Origin: JBFHFS01 sp041583495
GTDB taxonomy: Bacteria; Bacteroidota; Bacteroidia; Bacteroidales; Marinilabiliaceae
Assembly (NCBI GenBank): GCA_041583495.1
Contig: JBFHFS010000036.1
Coordinates: 1 to 49,603 of the forward strand
DNA length: 49,603 nt
Direction of reading: 5' to 3'
Positions 14,630 to 23,955 of this stretch are shown here, in pieces; within the stretch, counting starts at the first letter, position 1, and each line of letters opens with the position of its first letter. The position numbers and the translations under genes are program-made. The notes beneath the pieces were generated by a model that did no database searches, had not been told where the DNA came from, and worked only from the letters and a program-made list of their open reading frames with translations.

Positions 14630-17449
14630 CTATATAGAAAACCGCTGAGGCACTTCAAAATACTTATGTTGTTTCAAAATCTCGGCCCTGGTTTTGCCCT
14701 CAACGCACTGCAAACCACAATAATCGTTCTTAAGAGCACAGTGGCATTTTTTAAACACTTTGTCCACAATCTCCTTTTGCCCAATCACATGCAGCCCGTT
14801 TAATCCGGTGGCAGGGCTACCACTGGCGAGCCGGGCCACGGGCACCAGATGGAGCTCGGGAAGTTGGTTTTGCATATAGTACCAGGCCCCCATATTTTCG
14901 GGTTCTTCCTGCACCCACAAGTTAAGCAGCGCATTAGGATAGCGCTTCATAACCGCCATAATTTGTTTTTTCGGCAGGGGATGCATTTGCTCGACACGAA
15001 TCAGGGCAACATCTCTGGCGTTAAGTTCTTCTTTTCGGGCCAACAAATCATAATAGATCTTTCCAGTACACAAAACCACCCGCTTAACCTTTTCAGCATC
15101 GGTTGATTCATCATCCAAAACCTCCTTGAAGCTTCCCTGAGCCAAATCATCAAACGTAGAAATACATTTAGGGTGTCGCAAAAGGCTCTTGGGAGTAAAA
15201 ACAACCAAAGGCACTCTGAATTCCCTTTTCAACTGCCGGCGCAGGGCATGAAAAAAGTTGGCAGGAGTAGTACAATTCAGTATCTGCATATTGTTTCCGG
15301 CTGCCTGAGAAAGAAAGCGCTCAACACGGGCACTGGAATGTTCGGGTCCCTGGCCTTCGAAGCCGTGAGGCAACAACAGCACCAGGCCATTCATCAATCC
15401 CCATTTCTCCTCGGCCGAACTAATGTATTGGTCCACAACAACCTGAGCCACATTAAAGAAGTCCCCAAACTGAGCCTCCCAAACATTTAACCCTCCGGGG
15501 GTTCCCAGGGCATAACCATACTCGAACCCCAAAACGCCATATTCCGACAGAAGCGAATTACAAACATTGAAGGGGGCCTGACCAGGATGAAGGTGCTGAA
15601 GAGGATAGTAGAGTTCATCCAAATTCTCGAGGGTGAACCCTGCATGACGGTGAGCAAAGGTGCCCCGCACCGAATCCTGCCCGCTAAGACGCACGGGATA
15701 GCCCTCCATTAAAAGACTGGCATAAGCCAACAACTCACCCATGGCCCAGTCGATCCGGTTTTCCTTCACCATCTTTACCCGGTCACTAACGATCTTTTCG
15801 ACCTTCCGGAAGAATTTCTTTTCGGCAGGCAACTTATTGATAAGCATGGCCAAATCCGACAACTCCTTTTTGGGCACACCCGTTGATGGAGAGTCGGAAA
15901 AGTCAGAAGCCTCGGAATGCCGCAGATCCTTCCATAAGTCCAATAAGAAAGGCCGGATATGCACCTTGTCTATATTGGCTGCTTCGCTGAACTCAACCTC
16001 CTGAAACTGATTGAACTCCTCCTGAAAGCGCTCAATTTCCCCGGCTGTAAGGACCTTTTCGTCAATCAACTTTCGGGAATAGATATCACACGGGTTGGCA
16101 TGGGTTGCTATGGCCTTGTAAAGGGTAGGCTGGGTAAACCGGGGCTCATCCCCTTCGTTGTGTCCGTATTTTCGATAACATAAAAGATCGATAAACACAT
16201 CCGTATTGTAAAATTGTCTATACTCCATGGCCAACTCGAGGGCATAAACAATAGCTTCAGCATCATCGCCATTGACATGAAATACAGGACTCCGCGTCAC
16301 CTTGGCCACATCGGTACTGTAGGTGCTCGAACGACCTTCCAGATAGTTGGTGGTAAATCCCACCTGATTATTTATCACGATATGGATGGTTCCACCGGTT
16401 TTATAACCTTCCAAACGAGCCATCTGCACCACCTCGTACACCACCCCCTGGGCCGAAATAGCCGCATCTCCATGAATGATTACCGGAACCACACTATCGA
16501 AATCATTGGCATAATGGTGTTTGGCCTTTGAATGAGTCAGGCCCTCAATGACCGGAGATACCGCTTCCAGATGTGAGGGATTAGGCACCAGGCTAACTCT
16601 TACTTTCTTCCCCGAAATGGTCGTAATATCGTTATCGTAACCCAAATGATACTTGACATCGCCTAAGGAAATTCCATCATCATACTCATCGCCACTAAAC
16701 TCCTTAAAGATGTGACGCAAGGGCTTCTGCAAAATATTCGACAGCACATTAAGACGTCCCCTGTGGGCCATTCCGATAACAAATTCCTTAGCACCAAAGT
16801 GAGCACCCTTATCCATTAGCGCATCAAGGCCAGGAATAAGAACCTCAGCACCTTCGAGTGAAAAGCGCTTTTGCCCAACAAACTTCTTATGTATAAAACC
16901 CTCAAAACCAACAGCTTCCTTTAATCTATGATAGATTCGTCGTTTCTTCTCCTGGTCGTAGGTAGGGGTATTTCGTACGCTCTCCATCTTTTGCTTTAAC
17001 CAGGAAATTTGCTCCGGTTGCTGAATGTAGAGGTATTCCACCCCCACAGACCCGCAATAGGTTTGGTGGAGATGTTCAATTATCTGGCGTAAAGGCACCG
17101 GCCCCAGGCCAATCTCTTCCCCAGCCTGAAAAACCGTACCCAGGTCCTGCTGGGCCAATCCGAAATTCTCGAGATCTAATGTGGGGAAATACTTTCGACG
17201 CGTTCGAACCGGGTTGGTGGCCGTAAAAAGGTGTCCCCGTTGCCGGTATCCATGTATGAGGTTAATGACATTAAACTCTTTACTGACAACCCCCGGTGAA
17301 GCACCATTAAAATTTTTTAGGGCAAAGTCAAACCCTCGAAAAAAATTACGCATCCCCGGTTCAACCGCCTCGGGGTTCTTCGCATAATCTTCATACAGTT
17401 TCTCTATGGCTTCAATGTCGCTATTTCCAACATATGAAAATTCATCCAT
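14630..17449 (-). CDS. sucA: 2-oxoglutarate dehydrogenase E1
   Basis: The thiamine-diphosphate-dependent decarboxylase of the same complex, 939 residues, full length. The N-terminus carries the short helical E2-anchor (SYVGNSDIEAIEKLYEDY). Active-site segments include GMAHRGRLNVL, HGDAAISAQGVVYE (ThDP/Mg2+ site), INNQVGFTTN, and the transketolase-like C-terminal half with SGQDSVRGTFAHRHA and LPHGFEGQGPEHSSAR. It is 25 bases upstream of sucB and surely co-transcribed. Upstream on the minus strand TAACTTTG at 17504-17497 is a probable -7 element, without a clear -33. Confidence 0.96.
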   Translation of the reverse strand: MDEFSYVGNSDIEAIEKLYEDYAKNPEAVEPGMRNFFRGFDFALKNFNGASPGVVSKEFNVINLIHGYRQRGHLFTATNPVRTRRKYFPTLDLENFGLAQQDLGTVFQAGEEIGLGPVPLRQIIEHLHQTYCGSVGVEYLYIQQPEQISWLKQKMESVRNTPTYDQEKKRRIYHRLKEAVGFEGFIHKKFVGQKRFSLEGAEVLIPGLDALMDKGAHFGAKEFVIGMAHRGRLNVLSNILQKPLRHIFKEFSGDEYDDGISLGDVKYHLGYDNDITTISGKKVRVSLVPNPSHLEAVSPVIEGLTHSKAKHHYANDFDSVVPVIIHGDAAISAQGVVYEVVQMARLEGYKTGGTIHIVINNQVGFTTNYLEGRSSTYSTDVAKVTRSPVFHVNGDDAEAIVYALELAMEYRQFYNTDVFIDLLCYRKYGHNEGDEPRFTQPTLYKAIATHANPCDIYSRKLIDEKVLTAGEIERFQEEFNQFQEVEFSEAANIDKVHIRPFLLDLWKDLRHSEASDFSDSPSTGVPKKELSDLAMLINKLPAEKKFFRKVEKIVSDRVKMVKENRIDWAMGELLAYASLLMEGYPVRLSGQDSVRGTFAHRHAGFTLENLDELYYPLQHLHPGQAPFNVCNSLLSEYGVLGFEYGYALGTPGGLNVWEAQFGDFFNVAQVVVDQYISSAEEKWGLMNGLVLLLPHGFEGQGPEHSSARVERFLSQAAGNNMQILNCTTPANFFHALRRQLKREFRVPLVVFTPKSLLRHPKCISTFDDLAQGSFKEVLDDESTDAEKVKRVVLCTGKIYYDLLARKEELNARDVALIRVEQMHPLPKKQIMAVMKRYPNALLNLWVQEEPENMGAWYYMQNQLPELHLVPVARLASGSPATGLNGLHVIGQKEIVDKVFKKCHCALKNDYCGLQCVEGKTRAEILKQHKYFEVPQRFSI

Positions 17450-17496
17450 AATTTTATCCTTCTGTGATTTTAATTACCCAAATCTCAACCATCCTT

Positions 17497-17569
17497 CAAA
17501 GTTACGATTATTTCTTCTTTTGAGCAGGGGATATGGGCCTTAAACTTACCGCCAGATTCCCTATCTTTG
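17497..17569. promoter_or_regulatory. Divergent promoters for sucAB and the AddB-like gene
   Basis: Leftward TAACTTTG (17504-17497) and rightward TATCTTTG (17562-17569) match the -7 consensus and sit about 48 bases from the sucA start and 20 bases from the 17589 start. I see no good -33 for either, so they may be weak or activated. Confidence 0.5.
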
Positions 17570-17588
17570 ACTAAAATAACTATACGAC

Positions 17589-20516
17589 ATGCCCTTTTTT
17601 CTTGAACAACTGGCCCACTATCACCTTAAAAATCATGTAACAGCCATTTCGGACTTTTGTTTTGTCTTTCCCAGCCAGCGTGCAGGCGTTTTTTTCAGAA
17701 AACATCTGGCCGATAATGTTGGGGGCCCACTTTGGTCACCCCGGATTATGACCATCAATGATTTTTTTGGCCAATTGGAGCCACAACCAGTGAGCGATAA
17801 TATTAGCCTGGTGTTTAAACTCTATGAATCGTATCAGCAACTTTTCGATAGCACCAATACACTCGACGAATTCATTCCCTGGGGCGAAATGTGCCTTTCC
17901 GATTTCGATGATATCGACAAATATCTTGTGGATGCTGACAAGATATTCCGCAATCTGGCAGACCAAAAAGCACTGGAGGATGACTTCAGCCACCTTTCCC
18001 AGGATCAAATTGATGCCATCCGTACCTTTTGGAGCACTTTCAGGCCAGAGAAATACTCCAAACTGCAAAAATCTTTTCTCAAAGTCTGGGAAAAGCTCCC
18101 GGAATTATACAATCTATTTAACGCCACCCTGGATGCTCATAACGAAGCCTACGAAGGGAAGATTTACCGCGGGGTAGCTGAAAAAATAAAAGCCAGGACT
18201 CTTCCCGATTTACCCTATAAACGAGTGGTTTTTGCGGGGTTCAACGCGCTTAACAACTGTGAAAAGATACTCTTCAATTACCTGAAGATCAAGGGACAGG
18301 CTACCTTCTTCTGGGATTACCCACAGTGGATTCTCCACAACCAGGCCAAGACCAACCAACCCGGCCTTTCGGGGACTGAGCACGAGGCCATGCGGTTCAT
18401 CGCCAGCAATCTTAGGGACTTTCCCATGCCCGACGACTGGGAGAACCCCTCGGACGGACACCCCTTAAAAATAACCATTGCCACAGCTGCCAACGACCTG
18501 GCGCAAACTCAGGTTGCCAGCGAGATTTTGCAAAAAAATGTATCACCGGTAAAAAGGAACCAAACTCAAGGTGGCACGCAAGAAAAAAAAGAGGAATCTT
18601 CCTTAAATACCCGCACGGCATTGGTGCTGGCCGATGAGTCCCTGCTCCTGCCGGCCATTCATTCCATCCCCCGGGAATGGGGAAAGATCAACGTCACACT
18701 GGGATACCCACTAAAAAACACCCCGGCATACGGGCTACTGGAAGCCCTCATGCTGCTGCAGCGCTCAACCCGGGTAACACGACAGGGCAAGATTTGGTTT
18801 TATCACCGCCACCTAACAGGCCTCCTCCGTCATCAGTATATTTCCTCTATATTGGAGAAAGAGAGCTCACAGCTGCTCAAAAAATTTGTGGAAAGCAATC
18901 AAATCTTCATTGAAAAGAGCCAACTGCCTCTGACCCCTTTTCTTAAGGCGTTATTGGTCCCTATAAAGAACTCCGGGGAACTCACCACTTACCTTAGCTC
19001 GACATTAAAACTGGTTTATGAAAGTCTGGCCACAAAAGAGGAGACGGCACTCGAACGCGAATTCATCTATCATCTCTATTTAAACATAAAACGGTTGGGG
19101 GAGATTCTATCCGTCCAAAACATAGTGCCCGAAATGGAGACCTGGCATCGCCTCTTAAAAAAGCTGGCCGATTTTCAAACCGTCCCTTTCCAGGGCGAGC
19201 CCTTAAGCGGGCTACAGGTAATGGGTATCCTGGAGACCCGGGCGCTGGACTTCGATCATTTGGTGATATTGAGCATGAATGAAGGGGTTTTTCCTCACAC
19301 CGCCCCCCCCAACTCATTCATTCCCTTTAACCTGCGAAAGGGGTATGGATTACCAACGATAGACAATCAGGACTCAATATTTGCTTACTACTTTTATCGC
19401 CTCATACACCGGGCCAAAGAGGTCACTCTGGTTTGGTCGTCGTCGAACGCCCAAAAACAAGCCGGGGAGATGAGTCGCTTTCTCCACCAACTCTTTTATG
19501 AGTCGCCTCATCCACTGGAGATTCACACCTATGTTCAGCCTGCTTCCACTAAAACAGCCCTGGAGATACGATCCAAAAAGAACCAATTGGTAAAACAGCA
19601 CCTCATCCAGTATTTTCAGGACGGCACCCGGTTTTTATCCCCCAGTGCCCTGAGTACTTATATTGAATGCCCCCTGCGTTTCTATTTCAAGTACCTGGCA
19701 GGAGCCAGGGAGGCCGATGCCATCTCAGAAGATCTGGATCCCCGCACTTTCGGAAATCTCTTTCATCAAACCGTGGAGCGGATTCTTACCCCCTTAATCG
19801 ACCAGTTAACAACCGAGTCGGCCATTCAGGAAGTTGCCAATACCGACCGGGTTCAAAAGGTACTGGAAGAGGTGTTTATCGAAAATGTTCCGTTCATAAA
19901 ACAAAGATCCAACCTGTTTAACGACCTGCAGGGTAAAAACAGCCTGGTATACGAAGTGTTACTGCGTTATCTGCAACGTTTTTTTAAATTGGAGGCCCAA
20001 TCAGCGCCTTTTACCATAAAAGCACTGGAAGCCAAAATGGACATGACCTTCACCTGTCAAAACGGCCTGAAAATCAGGCTTGGAGGGAATATTGACCGCC
20101 TGGATCAAAAAGAGGGAGAATTACGGGTAATCGATTATAAAACCGGTGGCGGAGAAGCCACCATCAGTTCCATCGAAGAGTTGTTCGACACGTCCAAACA
20201 CTCCAGGAAAAAGGCGGTTTTTCAAACCTTACTTTACTCATTAATGGTCGCCGATCAACAAAAAAGCCATGACCATATCTCCCCCCATGTTGTTTGGATG
20301 AAGAGCCTTTTTAGCCAGAACTACTCTACCGAGCTCTATCTGCAAGAACCGAGACAAAAGAAAGAACCCCTGAAATTAGCCGACGTTTTCGAAACGTTTT
20401 CGGAACAACTGGGAACCTTGCTGGAAGAATTATTCAACGAGGAAATACCTTTTAAACAGACTACACACGCCGATAATTGCGGATATTGCGTCTTTAAGGA
20501 GATCTGTCTCCGATAA
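17589..20516 (+). CDS. AddB-like PD-(D/E)XK nuclease with inactive helicase domains
   Basis: A 975-residue protein resembling the AddB/RexB subunit of double-strand-break repair complexes. The N-terminal two thirds look like a superfamily I helicase fold without a working P-loop (FVFPSQRAGVFFRK in its place). The C-terminal third has the RecB-type nuclease: LSPSALSTYIECPLRFYFKYL-like entry (first Cys), NLFHQTVE, GNIDRLD, IDYKTGG, and the last Cys triplet CGYCVFKEIC, which with the first Cys would hold a 4Fe-4S cluster as in AddB. The partner helicase-nuclease AddA is not in this window. Whether it works in recombination or in another process is unresolved. Confidence 0.85.
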   Translation: MPFFLEQLAHYHLKNHVTAISDFCFVFPSQRAGVFFRKHLADNVGGPLWSPRIMTINDFFGQLEPQPVSDNISLVFKLYESYQQLFDSTNTLDEFIPWGEMCLSDFDDIDKYLVDADKIFRNLADQKALEDDFSHLSQDQIDAIRTFWSTFRPEKYSKLQKSFLKVWEKLPELYNLFNATLDAHNEAYEGKIYRGVAEKIKARTLPDLPYKRVVFAGFNALNNCEKILFNYLKIKGQATFFWDYPQWILHNQAKTNQPGLSGTEHEAMRFIASNLRDFPMPDDWENPSDGHPLKITIATAANDLAQTQVASEILQKNVSPVKRNQTQGGTQEKKEESSLNTRTALVLADESLLLPAIHSIPREWGKINVTLGYPLKNTPAYGLLEALMLLQRSTRVTRQGKIWFYHRHLTGLLRHQYISSILEKESSQLLKKFVESNQIFIEKSQLPLTPFLKALLVPIKNSGELTTYLSSTLKLVYESLATKEETALEREFIYHLYLNIKRLGEILSVQNIVPEMETWHRLLKKLADFQTVPFQGEPLSGLQVMGILETRALDFDHLVILSMNEGVFPHTAPPNSFIPFNLRKGYGLPTIDNQDSIFAYYFYRLIHRAKEVTLVWSSSNAQKQAGEMSRFLHQLFYESPHPLEIHTYVQPASTKTALEIRSKKNQLVKQHLIQYFQDGTRFLSPSALSTYIECPLRFYFKYLAGAREADAISEDLDPRTFGNLFHQTVERILTPLIDQLTTESAIQEVANTDRVQKVLEEVFIENVPFIKQRSNLFNDLQGKNSLVYEVLLRYLQRFFKLEAQSAPFTIKALEAKMDMTFTCQNGLKIRLGGNIDRLDQKEGELRVIDYKTGGGEATISSIEELFDTSKHSRKKAVFQTLLYSLMVADQQKSHDHISPHVVWMKSLFSQNYSTELYLQEPRQKKEPLKLADVFETFSEQLGTLLEELFNEEIPFKQTTHADNCGYCVFKEICLR

Positions 20517-20539
20517 ACCGTAGCTAAGAAAAACCAAAA

Positions 20540-21217
20540 TTACCCGTCAAGAAGGTCAGGACGCAAAGTGCGGGTTCTTTCAAGGGACTGTTCTTCACGC
20601 CAATCGTCGATAGCCTTCTGGTTGCCGGAGAGTAACACGGAAGGCACTTCCCATCCATTGTAGTTGGCAGGCCGCGTATAAACCGGCGGGGCCAGCAAGT
20701 TATCCTGAAAAGAGTCGGTAAAGGCCGAGGTCTCATCCCCAATCACGCCTGGCAACAGCCGTACGATGGCATCGGTAACGACAGCAGCAGCCAGCTCCCC
20801 GCCACTCAGCACATAATCGCCAATCGAGATTTCGTGCGTTATATAATGGTCCCGAACCCGCTGATCCACCCCCTTGTAATGACCACAAAGAAGAATAATA
20901 TTTTCGCACAAAGAGAGGCTGTTGGCCGCTTGCTGATTAAACCGACGACCGTCGGGGCTCATGTAAATAATCTGATCGTAAGAGCGTTCGCTCTTTAGCT
21001 TTTCGATAAGTTTGGCAATAGGTTCAATCTGCATCACCATGCCAGCCTCTCCTCCAAAGGGATAATCGTCCACCTGCCGGTGCTTATTGGAAGAGAAGTC
21101 ACGAATGTCGTGCAGAAACAGTTCTACCGCGTTCTTTTCAATTGCCCTCTTGATGATGGACTCACTAAACGGCCCCTGGAACATTGCCGGGAACAAGGTG
21201 AGAATATCAATACGCAT
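20540..21217 (-). CDS. trmD: tRNA (guanine-37-N1)-methyltransferase
   Basis: Methylates G37 next to the anticodon using S-adenosylmethionine, preventing +1 frameshifting; essential. 225 residues. The SPOUT knot is evident: CGHYKGVDQRV, the ISIGDYVLSGGELAA loop and RLLPGVIGD, followed by the tRNA-binding tail with EVPSVLLSGNQKAIDDWR. I chose the ATG at 21217 (MRIDIL) over a TTG two codons upstream. TATCTTTG on the minus strand at 21246-21239 is a likely -7 element. In many bacteria trmD lies with rplS and rpsP; here it stands alone and converges on the AddB-like gene. Confidence 0.95.
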   Translation of the reverse strand: MRIDILTLFPAMFQGPFSESIIKRAIEKNAVELFLHDIRDFSSNKHRQVDDYPFGGEAGMVMQIEPIAKLIEKLKSERSYDQIIYMSPDGRRFNQQAANSLSLCENIILLCGHYKGVDQRVRDHYITHEISIGDYVLSGGELAAAVVTDAIVRLLPGVIGDETSAFTDSFQDNLLAPPVYTRPANYNGWEVPSVLLSGNQKAIDDWREEQSLERTRTLRPDLLDG

Positions 21218-21285
21218 AGTCAAGTAGTTTTAGAGCGGCAAAGATAGGGTAAAAACATCCGTTGCCCGGTTTTACTAAAAAAAAG

Positions 21286-21316
21286 TTTGAGTATTGCCGT
21301 TTATTTGATAGATTCG
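21286..21316 (+). promoter_or_regulatory. Promoter of the DUF349 gene
   Basis: TTTG at 21286-21289, a 19-base spacer and TAGATTCG at 21309-21316 (one mismatch to TANNTTTG). The start site would fall near 21323, almost on the first ATG at 21325, which bears on the choice of start codon. Confidence 0.5.
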
Positions 21317-21324
21317 TACCATAA

Positions 21325-23790
21325 ATGAGTAAAGAGCCCCAAAAAGGTTTATTACATCTTGAAATTTGCAAAAGGATGGAAACCAACGATCTAAACAAAT
21401 CGTCTGAAGAAAAGATGGATTTGAATTCGGAAAACAAACCCGAAACTACCAAACAAAAATTATCCAATCTGGAATCAGAAAACGCACCAGCGGAACAAAA
21501 CCCTGAACCAGAGCCTCCTGAAGGTAAGGATTCCGAACCCGTAATAAACCAGGAACAAACATCCGAATCCACCAATGGGGTGATGGAAGAAACAAACCAG
21601 GATGAAATAGATAAAGACACCGCAACCTCCTCCCCGGTAGCGAAAGAGGATTCCTCTGTGGAAGAGAAAAAAGAAGCAGATATCCCATCAAAAGACCAGG
21701 CGGAGACTGAATCAGAGGTTGAAGAACCGGCAGATGAACTTCAGCCAGAAGACCAAACTGAGGCTGAATCAGAGGTTGAAGAGCCAAAAGATGAACTTCA
21801 GCCAGAAGACCAGCCGGAGAATCCAGTCGGAGATGAGGTGGATGATACGACTGAGGAGGCCTCCGGTTTAAAACAAGAACCCGGCAGTTCGACAACAGGT
21901 ACCCCCAAGGAGGTTACCGATCAACCCGAAGAGAAAGTCTCCTCGTCTGCCCAAAATGAGGACTCCGGGACGGATGCAGAAAAGCCAGCCGCCCCTGAGA
22001 CATCCGAGGTTAAAAGCGAAACCCCGCAAACAACATCTTCAGAGAATATTGAGTCGCCCCAGGAGGTTAATTATTCAGCCTTTTCGCGCGAAGAGCTTGT
22101 AGCCCGCTTTCAAGAGCTTATAAATAGCAAGCCTCTTCCACTTATCAAGGGGCACCTGGAGGTCATTCGCAGCACTTTTGAGGGCAAAACAGCCAGAGAA
22201 CATGCAGCTCTCAAAAAGAAATTCATGGAGACGGGCGAAGCAGAAGAGAACTTTGCTCAACCCAACGACCCCCTTCTGGCTACTTTCAGTGAGCTTTTAT
22301 ACGATTATCGCAAAAAACGCGATGACGAGCGAAACCGAAAAGAGGAGGAAAAGAAAAAAAACCTGATCGCCAAATACGAAGTAATTGAAAGTATCAAAGA
22401 CCTGGTGAACCGTCAGGAATCGCTGAACGTTACCTTCCAGGAGTTCCGCGATCTTCAGCAAAAATGGCGCGACATAGGGCCGGTGCCACAAAAAGAGATG
22501 CACGATATGTGGGAAACCTATCACCTGCATGTGGAGAACTTTTATAACTACACTAAGATCAACAAAGAGCTGCGCGATCTGGATCTGAAGAAGAACTATG
22601 AAACAAAGGTAAATTTGTGCGAACAGGCGGAGAAATTACTTCTGGAACCCACCATTGTAAAGGCTTTTAAAACACTTCAGAAATTTCACGATCAATGGCG
22701 GGAAACAGGCCCTGTGCCCCGGGAGAATAAGGACGAACTATGGGCTCGCTTCAAGGAAATAACCGGCAAGATCAATCAAAAACACCAGGAACACTTCGAA
22801 AACATCAAGAAACAGTTCGAGAAGAACCTCGAGGATAAGCGTGAATTGTGTAAGCAAGCAGAAGCATTTCTTGAAAATAAGTTTCACAACGCCCGGGAAT
22901 GGGAGAAAGCCAGCAAGGCCATTATTGAATTACAACAGGTTTGGAAAACCATTGGCTTTGCCCCCAAAAAAGAGAATACCGAAGTGTATCACCGTTTCCG
23001 TAAGGCCTGCGACACGTTTTTCAGTCAGAAGCGCGATTTCTTTAAGCAGTACAAGGATTCTCAGGCCAAGAACCTGGAGTTAAAAACTGAGTTATGTCTG
23101 GAGGCTGAAGCCATGAAGGACAGCAAGGATTGGAAGACAACCACCAATGAGTTCATTCGCATCCAAAAAAGATGGAAAGAGATTGGACCCGTTCCCCGTA
23201 GAAGTTCAGATGCCATCTGGAAACGTTTCCGGGAGGCTTGCGACCATTTCTTCAACGAAAAATCTGCTTTCTTCAATAAAAAAGATGAGACTCAGGAGGA
23301 AAACCTAAAGATGAAGGAGGACCTGATTGAAGAATTGAAACAATACCAGCCCACCGCCAATAACGATGAAAACTTTAATAATCTCCAGTCCTTTCAATCC
23401 CGATGGTCACAGATTGGCTTTGTCCCCTTCAAGGATAAAGACCGGCTGACCAAGGAGTTCCACGAGCTGATCAACGCACAATTCGATAAGCTCAACATGG
23501 ATGAGACCAACAAATCGCTTCAAAAATACCGGAGTAAACTGGAGAGCTGGAAAGGTGACCGACAGTTTAGCGACCGGATTATTCAGGAGCGCAATAAAAC
23601 TATTGGTAAACTTAAAGTCATCGAGAACGACATCAGCATTTGGGAAAATAATATCGGGTTCTTTGCCAAATCGAAAAATTCGGATGCTTTGATTCGAGAT
23701 TTCCGCAATAAGATTGAGAGCGGCAAACGACTTATCAAAACCTTGAACCAAAGACTTGACCTCCTGGATGAAATGTTTGAAAGAAGCTAG
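21325..23790 (+). CDS. DUF349 repeat protein with acidic N-terminal tail
   Basis: An 821-residue cytoplasmic protein. Residues 1-250 are disordered, acidic and repetitive (Glu, Pro, Ser, Asp). The rest is made of five DUF349 helical repeats, each marked by a W-x-x-x-G-x-x-P core: KWRDIGPVP, QWRETGPVP, VWKTIGFAP, RWKEIGPVP and RWSQIGFVP, ending in a helical segment (residues about 750-821). DUF349 proteins are widespread in Bacteroidota; their function is not established. The start could also be 21376 (METND) or 21415; the promoter position would make 21325 nearly leaderless, favouring 21376. A 57-base tandem duplication occurs in the tail. A terminator follows. Confidence 0.8.
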   Translation: MSKEPQKGLLHLEICKRMETNDLNKSSEEKMDLNSENKPETTKQKLSNLESENAPAEQNPEPEPPEGKDSEPVINQEQTSESTNGVMEETNQDEIDKDTATSSPVAKEDSSVEEKKEADIPSKDQAETESEVEEPADELQPEDQTEAESEVEEPKDELQPEDQPENPVGDEVDDTTEEASGLKQEPGSSTTGTPKEVTDQPEEKVSSSAQNEDSGTDAEKPAAPETSEVKSETPQTTSSENIESPQEVNYSAFSREELVARFQELINSKPLPLIKGHLEVIRSTFEGKTAREHAALKKKFMETGEAEENFAQPNDPLLATFSELLYDYRKKRDDERNRKEEEKKKNLIAKYEVIESIKDLVNRQESLNVTFQEFRDLQQKWRDIGPVPQKEMHDMWETYHLHVENFYNYTKINKELRDLDLKKNYETKVNLCEQAEKLLLEPTIVKAFKTLQKFHDQWRETGPVPRENKDELWARFKEITGKINQKHQEHFENIKKQFEKNLEDKRELCKQAEAFLENKFHNAREWEKASKAIIELQQVWKTIGFAPKKENTEVYHRFRKACDTFFSQKRDFFKQYKDSQAKNLELKTELCLEAEAMKDSKDWKTTTNEFIRIQKRWKEIGPVPRRSSDAIWKRFREACDHFFNEKSAFFNKKDETQEENLKMKEDLIEELKQYQPTANNDENFNNLQSFQSRWSQIGFVPFKDKDRLTKEFHELINAQFDKLNMDETNKSLQKYRSKLESWKGDRQFSDRIIQERNKTIGKLKVIENDISIWENNIGFFAKSKNSDALIRDFRNKIESGKRLIKTLNQRLDLLDEMFERS
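21700..21813 (+). repeat. 57-base in-frame tandem duplication
   Basis: Two adjacent 57-base units (21700-21756 and 21757-21813) encode near-identical 19-residue peptides, each containing SEVEEP and DELQPEDQ. They lie in the acidic tail of the DUF349 protein, where copy number could vary without harm to folding. Confidence 0.9.
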
Positions 23791-23810
23791 GGTCAGTAAA
23801 ATTAACTTGT

Positions 23811-23848
23811 AAAGCCTCCCCGATGTCTGCATCCGGGCGGCTTTTTTT
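23811..23848 (+). terminator. Intrinsic terminator after the DUF349 gene
   Basis: AAAGCC-CCC at 23811-23821 pairs with GGG-GGCTTT around a short loop, followed by TTTTTT. It separates the DUF349 gene from pyrG. Confidence 0.75.
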
Positions 23849-23891
23849 GGTTTCACAGGAACAACAACACCAAAGTTCGGGTAGTTTTTGC

Positions 23892-23899
23892 TAACTTTG
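23892..23899 (+). promoter_or_regulatory. pyrG promoter, -7 element
   Basis: TAACTTTG matches TANNTTTG and is located 56 bases before the pyrG start, just after the terminator of the previous gene. No clear -33 is visible. Confidence 0.5.
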
Positions 23900-23955
23900 T
23901 GACTTTAAATTTCTATCTATTAGATTATGATCGTTAAATCAAAAACTATATAGCC

